From: Isoetes taiwanensis
Taxonomy: Eukaryota; Streptophyta; Lycopodiopsida; Isoetales; Isoetaceae
Assembly: GCA_021234155.1 (NCBI GenBank)
Contig: JAJEKV010000063.1
Location: 2,944,948 to 3,008,947 of the forward strand
DNA: 64,000 bases
Reading direction: 5' to 3'
The notes under the pieces are model-generated. The model was not told the DNA's origin, ran no database searches, and worked only from the letters and a program-made list of their open reading frames with translations. Position numbers and translations under genes: made by a program. This document shows, in pieces, positions 38,806-50,435 of the stretch (position 1 is the stretch's first letter; every line of letters starts with the position of its first letter).

Positions 38806-40400
38806 ATTCCTTGTCCTTAAAAACAATACAGTTAGTTAAAGGTAAACCACACACCTCCGCGGATCTCTACATGTAGGTTTTTGGAAATCTCTGAGATCTA
38901 AAGAACATGGACCTAAGAAAAACTATACTTTCAACGATGGACCAAAGCAGCGAATTGGAGTGTGACTCCAAACCAAAAGCGGATACAAATCCACATGTGG
39001 GGAATAAAATCTCGAGAGGATAATCATGATCCAGTGAGGAACCACCGACTATGCATAAGACAACACATCAAGCGTAAACGGGAACCAGGAAGGACAATGG
39101 TGAGCCTTAACAATTGCTCAGCAATAGTCACGGAGGTTCGCTGAGGAGGGAATATTCAAATACGAAAGACACACACAATCTTATAGCTTCTAGATGGACC
39201 ACAACAACCATCCTCATACTAAATGAAATGCTTGGCTCCATAACTTATTTCAAATATCCAGGATAAATAACCGAGAGCCACTTAGACTTGTCAATTTCAT
39301 GAAAAAGAGAAGCCAAACCAAGCAGACTAGAGATGATCACATAAAGAAACAATGCTCAATAATATAGTCATACAGCACACGATGGGCAAGTAACCAAATA
39401 AATATAATTAGAACTTACCTCTTTTTCAAACCGTACTATTAGTTTTTCAAGGCTTCAATGACAAGATAATGCATGTGCCAGATAAATTTGGAAATCTTTT
39501 TATAATACCAATCTTGTTTGACATCAGCAACTTGATAAATCTCGAGTTATAATTGCCATATAACAGTTGTCAATGCAAGGTTCCATAACTTCACATATAG
39601 GTGAAAACGCAAGTGTCTTTTCTGCATACTTCTTCTACAATAGGCTCATATCTCGTAAAACTATGTTATGGTACAATAACTTATAAAGATACAAAACCTA
39701 ATATCAGAATCAAGAATTGCCAAATAGCTCCTATTGTAGTCGAATTCAACTGAAGTTTGAATAGAAAAAGTTAGTGCACAACTTTAACATCTACACAACA
39801 AACACTAAGCTTCATAGAATAGTAAGTTGCAAACAAAGAAAATAAAATCGTATTCTAGCATACCAACATTGGTGTATTTGAGTGATAAGGAGTAAAAGAC
39901 TGGAAATTTTTAAGTTTTCATAAATCCCATATTTTACTCCATCACTAACAACAGTCTGATGCAAGAATTCAATGAATGTTACTAGCATTTCAGGCATAAT
40001 TGTAGATATCATTGATATTAACATCATGCCTAACTCCTAAAATTATTCACAAATATCATGATGTCTGAGATCTTTGTTCAACAAATCAAACTTCGTAAAG
40101 GACTACTCACAACTAAGAAATGGCCATTCTTAGGAAAAAAAAATATGTATATTATAGGGCAATCATGTGAGAAAGTTATCACTCATTATCCTGGCACATA
40201 TCCATATGAAGATTTATGAGACTTGACATCAGGAAACTTGATTCTTGATAATGATCAACTATAGGCCATGTGGTGACCATTGCTTAATCAAAATAGAAGT
40301 GTCTCTCTCCATTCTTGGCGTGACTGCTGCAACAAGTCGTTTGATCTTTTATGTCGTGCAACAAGTTATTCATGATACTACCTCAAACAAAAGCAGGAGG
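38806..40400 (+). other. Intergenic, no gene recognised
   Basis: A+T-rich sequence with short open frames only; no tail, tandem repeat or domain seen. Confidence 0.5.
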
Positions 40401-40402
40401 AG

Positions 40403-41500
40403 TTGGTGCAGGAATATTTGAAAGAGCCAAAGGAGTTTTGGAGTAAGTTGAAACAAACTAAACCAGTTAATGTTCCTCTTGCACAAGATTTGTGGAAATA
40501 TAATTCATTATATTATATGGAGAAGATAGGAAATGAAAGGAAAGGAATCTTTGATTTAATTATCATTGAGGATGATGGAATCAATAGGTTGGCCAATAGC
40601 AAGCCACGGGATGCTCAAGGCATGGGAGCTGAGCTCCTAAAATGGACAGATAATAAATTGTACAAAGGGGTCACTCAAATGTTTAATTGCGGCATTGGTA
40701 GAAGGATCTCCAAAAGCGTGGCAAACCAATTGAGTTATGTCAACTTTAAAGGAGGAGACACACAAAATGTAATAACTAATGCATATTGATGGTAAGTGGC
40801 ACGTTCTCAAAGTTATTTACATCAATCATAGAGAAAGGGCTTAGCCAGTGGGCAAAGAAGGAGAATGCAAGAGCAACGACTTAAGCAGGATTCTGAACTA
40901 AAAATATTTACCCTGGACTAACGGCTAACTATAAAGACAATCGTGGATCACGTCAAAGATTACAATAAACCAGTTTATATTCTTTTTGTTTATTTGAAAA
41001 AGGCATTTGATAAAGTGCCGAGGAATAAACTATGGGAAAGAATAGGGCTACTACAAGTACCCATTGTGCTGAAAGCAGCAATGCTGACTTTATATGAGAA
41101 AGTATTAGTGCAATTATAAGTTCCTTTCTTGTTTGATGTCCCTCACAGAATATCTAGTAATATGGGAGTCAAACAAGGTTGCTCACTATCTCCAACGTTG
41201 TTTGGGCTATTCATTGATGGCTTGGACAAGTGGCTCAGAGTGAATGGACGCGAGGGCACAAACTTTAATGGGTATGTGGTAAGACTCTTGATGTCTGCGG
41301 ATGATGTGGTGATATTTTCTTGCTGGCAAACACATATGCAAAAGCACCTTGATGCATTAGTATTGTTTCATATCCACATTGACATGCAGCCGAATTTGGA
41401 TAAGACAAAGGTCATGGCTGTTGGGTACTTAAACGAGAATTCAGCTTTCAATTCAATGGAAATGACATACAAAGTTATGATTCTTATAAATATTTAGACT
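40403..41500 (+). mobile_element. Non-LTR reverse-transcriptase fragment
   Basis: The plus-strand translation, in two to three frames with stops, shows consecutive reverse-transcriptase motifs: KKAFDKVPRNKLWERI (about 40,995-41,045), MGVKQGCSLSPTLFGLFIDG (41,162-41,220) and LLMSADDVVIF (41,286-41,320), the last carrying the catalytic Asp pair. An upstream frame (40,403-40,789) encodes the segment that usually precedes the catalytic domain. The sequence type differs from the L1 copies at 22-26 kb and belongs to another non-LTR clade that I cannot name with certainty. Truncation, an internal stop near 41,120 and a missing C-terminus make it inactive. Confidence 0.8.
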
Positions 41501-43180
41501 TGACTGTACATAGAAATCACAGATGGAATGTATGCATAGCACAGAAGGTGGCTTAAGGCACTGTACCATAAAACCAAAACAAAAAAATCCACCTATGGAT
41601 ATGGATTCTGAAAATTATGCTCTTTTTGGGTTGCGTGAAGGACAAACCTCTGAGAGGTAGGCTGGTGGAATATTATTTTTGTACTGCTGGATGTGCCGAT
41701 TTGACTGTGTAGATGGTTGATTTATTTAGCATTATGTAAAGTTTTTAGGTGCCTGGGTCGTCATTGATCCTCGCAAGCTTACGTTAAAGGGCCATCCAGC
41801 CATCGAAAGAAAGTACTCTGCCCAATCCCAGATTGAAGAGCGACAACTTCTTCATCCAACCCTAGATTGAAGATCTCTATTATAGATTAAAGAGCAACAG
41901 CTCCTTTGCCCAATTCTACTCTTCTCCAAGCACATAAAATTTGCCAATCAAAATAATTCCTTTGGCTTCAGCCCTCTCCTGGGTCATATTAGGATCATGG
42001 CCTTCGACAGCCACAATGTATTCCCCTAAAACCTCACAAGCAAAGAAAGAGCATGAAATGATTATACCGAAGCTTTTCTCCAATATGCTGAGTACAAATT
42101 GAAGGCCGATACATAAGAAATTATATCATATGTGCCGAGATTCCAGCCCCCGATCAAAAACAATTCTTCATTCACATAGGCACATTGGCAGAGCATTGAA
42201 AAGCTTTGTGGGAAGCCTAGAATTCGAGGAAGCTCTATCCAGCTGTGGTTTCTAAAAATGAATCCAGCATATATAAATGGAAAGGCACCCTCTCTCTTTA
42301 CTTAAAAGATTTGCACGTACAATTACAAAGCCTTGTGGGATACTCATAAAACAAAGGATTGTGATTGCATTTCATCTCTTACCAAACTTCTTTGCATTCG
42401 ACATGGTCTTAATTAAAACCCATGACTCTTCCATCCTTGCAGGATCCACTAAATTGGGAATGAATAGTCGCGACAAATCTAGCGAGATTGAATGTTATTC
42501 TGTAATTAAGTATGTCTCTACCCACATGCATTCACTTTACTATTTTACTTGTCTGAGACAATCATACTCTATGGGTATGAGGTTTTACCTTTACACAGAT
42601 TATCTAGCCACAAAGGGCCTCACCGGGAGGGTTGTGAACATGTATTAAAGAAATTCTTGAGACAAGAAACAAGTGTGAAAATGTAGACTCGATTCCAAAT
42701 CTGTTATATGGTGTATCAGATAAATTAATAATGAAAAAGGTTGAGACAACAAGATGATGTTCACGCATAAGAAAGTAAGGTACTAGTGATATGGATGTTA
42801 TCTGCAGTGTTAATTTTAATGGTTGACAGATGGGATATATTTGTGAGAAGTAGTAGATATGATGCAGAATGTGTGATTTAAATAGAAAGTGAAAGCAAAA
42901 ATATGGTTGAACCTACAGTCTAAGATGAGTATGTACAAATAGAATATGAATTTGATGTTGGCACAAGCAGTACATTTGCCAGCAAATATCTCTGTGGTTA
43001 AAAGGCATGAATGTGAAGCAAATACACACATAGGGACAATAAGAAATGTTCTTGAAAACAAAATTTGTAAAGCATGTGGGAGTAATGTATGGAGGTATTA
43101 TTATTTAATTTATAGACTTTATTATATGATTTTGAGAGTGCTGATGATTGGGAAGAGAAATCACGGGTTGGGAAGACGGT
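41501..43180 (+). other. Intergenic, no gene recognised
   Basis: A short imperfect tandem (AGATTGAAGAGC-type unit, three copies, 41,830-41,910) is present. The open frame at 42,277-42,648 (123 codons) resembles nothing I can identify with confidence, although 42,190-42,430 has some likeness to Copia gag text in another frame. Confidence 0.4.
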
Positions 43181-43199
43181 TGGGGTTGTGGCCGGATGA

Positions 43200-43335
43200 C
43201 AGACGGACAGGTAAATATCTTTAGGTATCCCAATTCTTCTTTTTTCTCATTGTATTAGCCCATTGTATGGGTCCCATGACCTATTGGTCTCCTTGGACGT
43301 TAAAAAAACTATTCTATTCTATTCTATTCTATTCT
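43200..43335 (+). mobile_element. LINE-like (TTCTA)n 3' tail, copy E
   Basis: GGGTCCCATGACC, TATTGGTCTCCTTGGACG, an A-run and five ATTCT units (43,310-43,335). It matches the conserved 3' block of copies A to D and lies outside the palindrome, so the family is dispersed in this genome. A possible source is the reverse-transcriptase fragment 1.7 kb upstream on the same strand, but the linking sequence is not recognisable. Confidence 0.6.
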
Positions 43336-43530
43336 GAATTCAAATCAAATCAATTCAGTTCTCTTCTTTTCTTCTCTCTCTATTATTCGCTTACTAAATT
43401 CTCTCCCTATTCTATCTCTATCCCATCTCTATCCTCTCTCCACATTTTCTTTCACTATTCTCTACCTCTTCTCTCTCTTTATTTTCTCTATATTCTATCC
43501 TCTATCTCTATTCTCTTCTCTCTCTTTTAT
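43336..43530 (+). repeat. Pyrimidine-rich tract following LINE tail
   Basis: A nearly pure CT-rich strand with TATTCTATCTCTATCC-like words, plausibly a decayed extension of the pentamer tail. No coding meaning. Confidence 0.6.
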
Positions 43531-43848
43531 GGGATATTTCTAGTTCTTGCAGATCTGGGTAGGAAGTAGCAACAGATCTGGCCACGAGGTATTTCCTGGA
43601 TTTAATTTGCTGGATGTACTAGAATCTTCTGGGCTACTAGCAGATTTGAAATTTTTAACCTTGGCAAACAAGGTTTTTTCCCACGGATCTGGTCTTGCTA
43701 GGCATGATCATCATGCTCCTTAGGGCTCTCCTTCTTGGGTTTGCTTTATAGAAATTCTGTTTTGATCAAATGAGTTGCTTGATCTCATGAATATCTATGA
43801 AGATGATGCCCGATTGCTTGAAGATAACAAGACTTTTTTTTTGTGCAG

Positions 43849-44088
43849 CCTCAGAAATGCTACTATCCGCTCCTTCCTGACTCAGAAGGCCACCAAGAAG
43901 GTTTTGGGTCTGTCCAAGACAGACCACACAATGGGATAACACAATTCTACAGAATGAAGAGGGCAAGCTTTGAGAAATTTATAAGTCTTGTTGTTTTTTA
44001 TCTCCATAGGCCGGGTCAGAAAGTTCGAGCCCTTGTTGATCCTAGGAAAGCAGTAGCAATAGTTCTTTATAATTTATCTCATGGATAA
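43849..44088 (+). pseudogene. PIF/Harbinger transposase, N-terminal part
   Basis: The translation includes FYRMKRASFEKFISLV and then RALVDPRKAVAIVLYNLSHG, the typical N-terminal region of plant Harbinger-type (HARBI1-like) transposases, and it reaches a stop right after that motif. It begins behind a T-rich tract and TGCAG acceptor at 43,848, so an upstream exon is likely. The rest of the protein (catalytic domain) is found in the same orientation at 49,762-50,435, about 5.7 kb downstream, so the gene is either interrupted by an insertion or has a huge intron. Confidence 0.75.
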
Positions 44089-44454
44089 AACCATTGAGAC
44101 GGATTATAAAGGAAAATCAGTCAGAAATGCAAATCCGTCGGACATCAAATTCCGGACAAAGAGCCATCGGACAAAATTGTCGTCGATGTCGATCAAAAGA
44201 TCATCGGCAGATCCGATCTTTGGGGATCTTTCAAAGAATAAAGTCAAAATCAGTTAAAACAAAGTCGTCGGCAAATCAACAAAATCGGTCAAATCGCTCA
44301 AAAAATCTGGCAGAGTTGGGGGAAAGAGATGAAGGGGGGAAGGAGGGAAAACCAAAATAACTAAAGGGAATATATCCTTGAGATTAAAAATGATAATATT
44401 AAAATATCATTAATAATTAATTTAATTAAATATAAAATAATTTAATTAATTTAA

Positions 44455-44960
44455 TAAAAAAACCATGTTCTCGACTACTGAGTCGAGAATTGATAATATA
44501 ATAACCAACGCAACACCATTGGCATTAATAAATAATATAACCATGGAACCAACACATTTTAAATTAAATCCCTTAAACCCCTTTGGTTTGGGTGCATATT
44601 CACGGGGGTGACTCAGACATCGAAGTGTCAGGATTGGCATATTAGCCCCATATTCCTTAATCTACACCGTCGTAAAGTTCCTCATTATTTGTGGGGTATG
44701 CAAGTACAAGATTTGCTATCTTGTATAACAAGATTATAAAAATACTATAAGATTTCAACGGAATACTATATGGTGTTAGTTTTAAAACCGTGCAAAATAT
44801 TGAGGGCTCTTGCTTGCCCTCACGATGCACCCAGGTGTGAATATGCACCCCAAACCAAAGGGGGTTTTAGAGACATGTTGACTAATGATTACTATTTATT
44901 AATGTCAATAATGGTCTAATGTTGGTGTATATAAGCCCTTGGACCATAAAAAAGCAGGCG
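44455..44960. mobile_element. Fold-back (MITE-like) element
   Basis: Long imperfect terminal inverted repeats: 44,573-44,603 (CCCCTTTGGTTTGGG then TGCATATTCAC) pairs with 44,837-44,870 (GTGAATATGCACC then CCAAACCAAAGGGGG). Pairing continues outward, as CATTAATAAATA at about 44,523 matches TATTTATTAATG at about 44,892. The internal 230 bp has no coding capacity. Ends and target-site duplication could not be fixed. A TATATAAG box at 44,929 lies within the right repeat. Confidence 0.65.
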
Positions 44961-46389
44961 TGAGAATATATATGAGACATGTAATAATAGCGTGTAGCAA
45001 AGATTATCACAATTGGGCACCTTGTTTATGGAAAACTATTCAAATCTCCGAGAATCAAAATATACAATCTTAATTTATGAAAAAAAGTAGAGAACATAGT
45101 TAATATAATAGGTTACGTGACCTTACAGGTGCTTTCATGTGCATGCAATGTTTTTGTACATTAAGCACTTGTAGCAGTTAGTATGGTCTTTGATGAAAAT
45201 CATTACAAAAGGCTGGCGGGGAGTTGCACAATATGCGCGCTCGCTTTCTTGATGCTGAAACTCATGACTTCTTTCAAAACTTCTTCCATGCATCTTCGTC
45301 ACTCTCCTTGCATAGAAGCTTCTCTTCTTCAGGATCTATGAATTTCTGCGCTGGTCAACCAAAGATGTTCTATCTACCGTGTACCTTGAAGAAGACTTCG
45401 GCAACTTCATTAGACCTACAACAAATTATGTAAGTGTTTAGCATGATATCTAGGCCATGGTTCACGCTCTTGGCTACATAAATTCTCGCGTCACCTTCAA
45501 GGACCTCCTAATCTGTTCATGATCATGAAAACATTTTAAGCTAACTCTATGTGCTCATGGAAGCAATCAGCAAGAGAGGACCTGTTGCTCTTCAGCTGTA
45601 CACATGAGCAGAGGAACAACACTTCCACATGCTATTGGTATCCGGTGCGTGTCAAGACCAATATCCCTAAGGATGAATTACCTCGTCTAGTCTTTGTAAT
45701 GAGTGGTACATTTGTACTGATTTGCATGGATTGTGGAGGAGATTTTGAAACTATTGTTGAGTTGGTCTAAGTGGTGAACCGAGGCTAAAAAATGATTTAG
45801 ATCAGCAAGCAAGAAGACATTGTCGAGACCAATCAATTGCGACGTTGAATTTTGTTCTTGTGGGAAGAAAGCGGCTTCTAAGGTGCTTGCCAAAAGGTCT
45901 TAATGCTTATTTGAGAATACATTATCCTTGGGAAGAGGCAGTTTATACGAGCCCTTTGGAGAGGCAAACAAGCGATTGGAGAGCTTTGCTGATTTCACAA
46001 AGTATTCAGATTATTGACTCATAGAATACTTGCTTCCATTATCCCTAAATCAATTATTGGAAAAATGGCCCAAAAGCATAACTGAGAATACGTATTCTTT
46101 AATAGCATCCATCGTGAAAGAGTTAAAGAGAATGCTGTAGAAAACAATGCTTTAACCATTAACGTATATTTAGGAAGGTATGAATAATGTGAAGAGGGTA
46201 AAACAAGCGAGAGGCCTCTGGCGTCTGACAGATCAATCAGGCAGATCAATGCATGACTACGGAGTCACATTTACTACGTTTTTAAAAGATAGGCCATTCG
46301 GAGGATGAATGATTGCTTTCCCGAGGAGAAGAAACCATGTACCTTCTTACCTTGCCCGGTGGAAGCTTAGGGCCTTTGCATAAGAGCAT

Positions 46390-46560
46390 TACTACAACCA
46401 TGGAAAATGCTTAGCCCGTCAAATCCCTCCATGGTTACGCCATTCTTGAAAATTGCCCGCAGGCTGACGGGAAAAATAAACCCCAGCCATCCAATCCCTC
46501 CATGGATTTGCGCCATTACTTGAAATTGCCTGAAGCGGGGCGAAGAACAACCCGAGGCGA
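46390..46560 (+). repeat. Tandem duplication, about 95 bp x 2
   Basis: AATCCCTCCATGG followed by a CGCCATTCTTGAAAATTGCC type segment occurs at about 46,420 and again, slightly changed, at about 46,492. Confidence 0.55.
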
Positions 46561-48284
46561 TTTGGGGTATCATTTTAGGAGGAGAACCCTAAAGTAAAAG
46601 CTCTCGAGCCTTGCATGCCATGTTAGAAATTTTTTATTTTTGAAGGGATAAACCATTGTCTAAGTGCCATAAAAATAATGGCGTATCACGCCCTCTGAAT
46701 ATGCGCATTAGTACATCAATTGAAATACCACAAAAATCATATGAAAACCTTAGTGGCATTGCAAAAATACAAAGGAAACCCCTGTTATTATGCTACATAT
46801 TCTTTCACCGCGAAGCAATTGCACTAACTCTTGCAATGGAGTCACAAAGGTTAAACGTTGAGAATTGATAAGTCTTTCACGCAAAGCAATTGCACTTACT
46901 CCTTTAACCAAAGCGAATGAATCACATATACGTATCTCTGGTTCTCACGATTTGCAATTTGATTGCAATTGACGATTAAGCGGCAAATCCACCCACCGCA
47001 AAAATGGGTGCAGACGGCGGCTCCCATAGATATACATCTGGGTTCTAATTAATTCTGCCCGAGCGTCGGACCTGAAAGCGAGAAGAAAATGTCTTGAAGT
47101 TTCAGCCTCAAGAGAAATGGGGATGAAGGCAAGCACAAATCGAGCTCAAATCCGGGCAATCCACGGCAATGGGCTCGAGGCATTCTGTGGCCTGTCAGCC
47201 AGATTCAAAGTACATAGCGAGGAGTGCATGGAGGAAGGAAGAATTATGGCCGAGAATCGAGAAGCGGAAATCTGAGATGTGGAGGTGAAAATGAGGTAGG
47301 CGATGGCTGTAAGATACATCCCATGGCCCGCCCGACTTCGAAAGCCATAGCGGCCTCAGCTTTGACAACGTATTCTCCCACCTAAATGTCACCACCATCA
47401 AGCGGTAGTTCTCTATTCCTTCAATGTCAAGGTATAATTTGTAAGATTTTGGGATTCTGCTCCAGCATTTTAGTATTGTTTGATTCCTTCCTTTCCCCTA
47501 GCCATTGCCGGCTAAGCCCATCTGGCGCATATTTCTCAATTTAGATTTTGTCTGCATTGCATTTTTCTCCACATGGACGCCCTTTTTTCTCGATCTTGAC
47601 TCCTTCCGGTCGGCTCCTTTTTGCCACTGTTTAGGTCACGCTTTTGGAGTCGGTGCTGATCCAACATGTCAGAACTTGGCATGTAGCTCCTCTTCTTTGT
47701 GTTTGGCTATGGCTATGAATGTATAAATGGAGAGCGAAGATGGAGATGGAGCACCACATACTGAGTTGCTGCACCGCTAGGTCATTGCAGCCGAAGAGAT
47801 ATGAAGATCCCACATGAATCGGCTGAAGAATCGGCTGAAGAAAGGAGGCTTGCAAGATCTGCCCGGAACGAGTGCTTTCTCCTTTCCGAAGGTGGTACAA
47901 GCGGGATCAGCGGCACAAAAGGTGTGTACCAAATTTCAAAATTCAAATATTGGGGGAAAAAGAATTTGAGGGTGCAAGAAACAATTAGAATAAGTCTTGG
48001 GGAAAAGTGAGAATTATAAGAAACTTGAAAATAAGTCCGTGAGTTTTGAAGTCTATATGTTGTATAATGCATTATTATTAATGGTTATGTAAGGGTAAGT
48101 AGGAATTAAATTATTTTTAGGTTGGTATAATGTGCATTATAGGTGCATATGATGTCCATTAGATAAATACATGGGAGGAATCTGTTATCATAGAAAATAC
48201 GCTAGGATATTTATGGGAGGGTAATTTTTCATACAGAAAATACATAAAATATTGTGTTTTATTAAAAATACATAGTATAATATG

Positions 48285-48505
48285 GTATTAGTGCTAATAC
48301 TAATGTGTGCTATTATAAAAATGCTAATGTGTGCTAATACTAATGTGTGCTAATATGCTAATGTGTACTAATGTATAAAAATGCTAATGTGTGCTATCTT
48401 GATTGTGGTAGTATAAAAGTACTAATTGTGTGCTAATTATTGGTAGTATAAAGTACTAATGTGTGTGCTAATTAAAGGGTGTGCTAGTATGAAATGCTAA
48501 TGTGG
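48285..48505 (+). repeat. Degenerate short tandem repeat (CTAATGTGTG type)
   Basis: About fifteen occurrences of CTAATGTGTG or close variants, spaced by TATAAAAATG-like fillers. No coding capacity. Confidence 0.8.
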
Positions 48506-48589
48506 ATGAATAGAAAATGATGGAAAATTAGATGGATAGATAGATAAAATGATGCTCATAAAAATAATCTACGGCCCTTGAAATTGCCT

Positions 48590-49020
48590 TTTTACTCTTA
48601 AACGCCTTTCTCCTTTCATGAGCAGAAAGGCCCTAAAACATGCGTTTTAGCTTTTGTGCCTTTCTCGACTTCAGCGAGAGTCGAAACCCTTCAACCCCTA
48701 AAACCTGCATTTTTAAACTGAGCTGCCTTTCTCGACTCATGAGTAGAAAGATATCTGACCTAAAACTATGTTTTAAAGCTTTGAGCTACCTTTCTGTTCC
48801 TTGGTCGAGAACCGACCCCTAAAGCTGGCGTTTTTAAGCTTTGAGCTACCTTTCTCGACTCTGGCGGTCGAGAAAGTCCTCCCGGAAACCCTAAAAGCCG
48901 GCGTTTTTAAACTGTTGCCTTTCTCACGACTTCGCGAGTCGAAAAGTACTCTGACCTAAAACTGCGTTTTTGCTTTGTTGCCTTTCTCGACTTCGCTTGA
49001 GTCGAGGCTCTGAACTGTAT
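48590..49020 (+). repeat. Tandem repeat, about 75-85 bp unit, each with a palindrome
   Basis: Five to six copies of a unit made of CCTAAAACTGCGTTTTT, then GCTTTGAGCTGCC, then a TTTCTCGACT...AGTCGAGAAAG inverted repeat. A well-kept palindrome is 48,850-48,876. The same TTCTCGACT/AGTCGAGAA hairpin, perfect with a 4-nt loop, occurs singly at 44,468-44,489 near the other end of the inserted segment. Confidence 0.8.
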
Positions 49021-49385
49021 TTTCAAAAATGGCCCTAAGAGCGTGTTTATTTTATTTTTGCACATCGCATCACTTGACTAACTTGTTTTGTCTTTTCGGT
49101 CCTTCGACCGGATGGTATTGCATGCTTGGGAGCAATGAAAGACTAGTTCATTGAAGAAAAAGATGCGAAGAAGATTGGTGACATCGGTTGGACATACAAA
49201 CCGTGGCCTATGAAGACTACTCATACAAATTTCTATCGTCGCTAAGTTGCTCCGTGACTTGAATGGCCGAGCTCAGCGCCCGTTCACGATGGAGTTGGTT
49301 CATGTGTGAAGGTGTAATCATTGTAAATATCACGACCACTATGGTCTTCACCTTGTAATGTATATTATGTGAGCCCATTTGTAAA

Positions 49386-49393
49386 TATAAAAG
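49386..49393 (+). promoter_or_regulatory. TATA-like box in possible LTR-like sequence
   Basis: TATAAAAG preceded by T/A-rich sequence and followed about 60-100 nt later by further A+T-rich sequence, like the core promoter in a plant LTR. There is no matching second LTR in the window, so this is weak. Confidence 0.25.
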
Positions 49394-49761
49394 GCATCCT
49401 CAAACTAGTATTCTTTGGTGATTAAGTACACACAATTTGCTTAATTTTTATTTGGAATTTATGATCTCTTGTCTACCCTGAAAATAGGCAAAAAGTCTTG
49501 GTGAGAATTCACCCTCCACCTTGAATAACTCTTACGAATGACAAATAAGCCCCAAAACAGGGACTCGACTTCGATATCCAAGAAGTGGGAAAGCTTGGAT
49601 GCAGTTTCAGACAAAATTTGAATTAAGGACGATTTTGAATTCGGGTTGCTCACTTACGTAACAAAAATATGAGGGTTAGAAAAAAAGTAGAATGGGAATG
49701 AGTCCCACTTTAGTGCATCTGACTTCACTTTGGCTTTTAACGCCGAAGACCATGTTATACT

Positions 49762-50435
49762 TTAGATTTATTGCAATGCCAATAGCCAAAGGCTGCTAGA
49801 AATTATTGGAGATTTTAAGGAAGCCACATGCATAGACAATATTTTTGGGGCTATAGATGGTTCTCACATGTTTTTGTACAAGAAACCATGGAAAAAAGAC
49901 CATGGAGATGATTATTACAATAGGCACAAAAGACATTCTTGTCTTATGCAAGGAGTAATTCTTTATGATAGAGCTCATCAATGTTTTTGTCACATCCAAG
50001 AACATGAGTGCATCCATGATGCAAACCAATTCAGAAGAGCGGCTTATGCAGGAAACTGGTACCAAAGCAGATCATCACCGGGAACCAATTGTCATCTTGT
50101 GAATAGTAGAACGTGTCAAGGTCCTCACTTACTAATCATGGCATGCAATTCTCCTATGTTGCTTAGATGCATTATGGCCAGTAGAATTTCCTTTTGAAAT
50201 TATTCTTTCTTCTATGGGGCCTTTTGCAAGGTTCAACAAAAGGATATGCAGAGGCAGGGTTTTTGTTGAAAATGGATTTGGTATTGTCAAGGAAAAGTTC
50301 AGAATTTTGAAGTCCCTGAATATTCATGGTGCTTTATGGAATTTCTGCATAATGGAGGACCTTGGCATGGAAATGTTATCTATTGAGCAGGATTTGCCTC
50401 AAGTTCATTATGAGAACGCTTTGGCATATATATGA
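49762..50435 (+). pseudogene. PIF/Harbinger transposase, DDE catalytic part
   Basis: The frame from about 49,788 reads LEIIGDFKEATCIDNIFGAI then DGSHM, the first catalytic Asp of Harbinger transposases, followed by DDYYNRHKRHSCLMQGVI and CIHDANQFRRA, which holds the second Asp. After a stop and frame change near 50,197, the continuation FARFNKRICRGRVFVENGFG then IVKEKFRIL (50,220-50,310) carries the expected Glu. All three acidic positions are therefore visible, but at least one frameshift and stop interrupt the chain. In the intact family the part between the N-terminal LSHG motif and the first Asp is about 60-80 residues. Here it is missing or displaced by the 5.7-kb segment upstream. Confidence 0.85.

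Larger units (their letters stand above)
44089..49761 (+). other. 5.7-kb segment separating two halves of a Harbinger transposase
   Basis: It contains a fold-back element (44,455-44,960), a tandem block (46,390-46,560), CTAATGTGTG repeats (48,285-48,505), palindrome-bearing tandem repeats (48,590-49,020) and a TATA-like box (49,386). The open frames at 45,224-45,893 and 47,195-47,401 match no family I recognise. No reverse transcriptase, integrase or second transposase was seen, and no target-site duplication was evident at the two ends. It may be one nested non-autonomous element or several. Confidence 0.45.

Noticed and set aside
42190-42640. Copia gag remnant
   Set aside because: Only a short, frame-dependent likeness without zinc knuckle, protease or integrase nearby.
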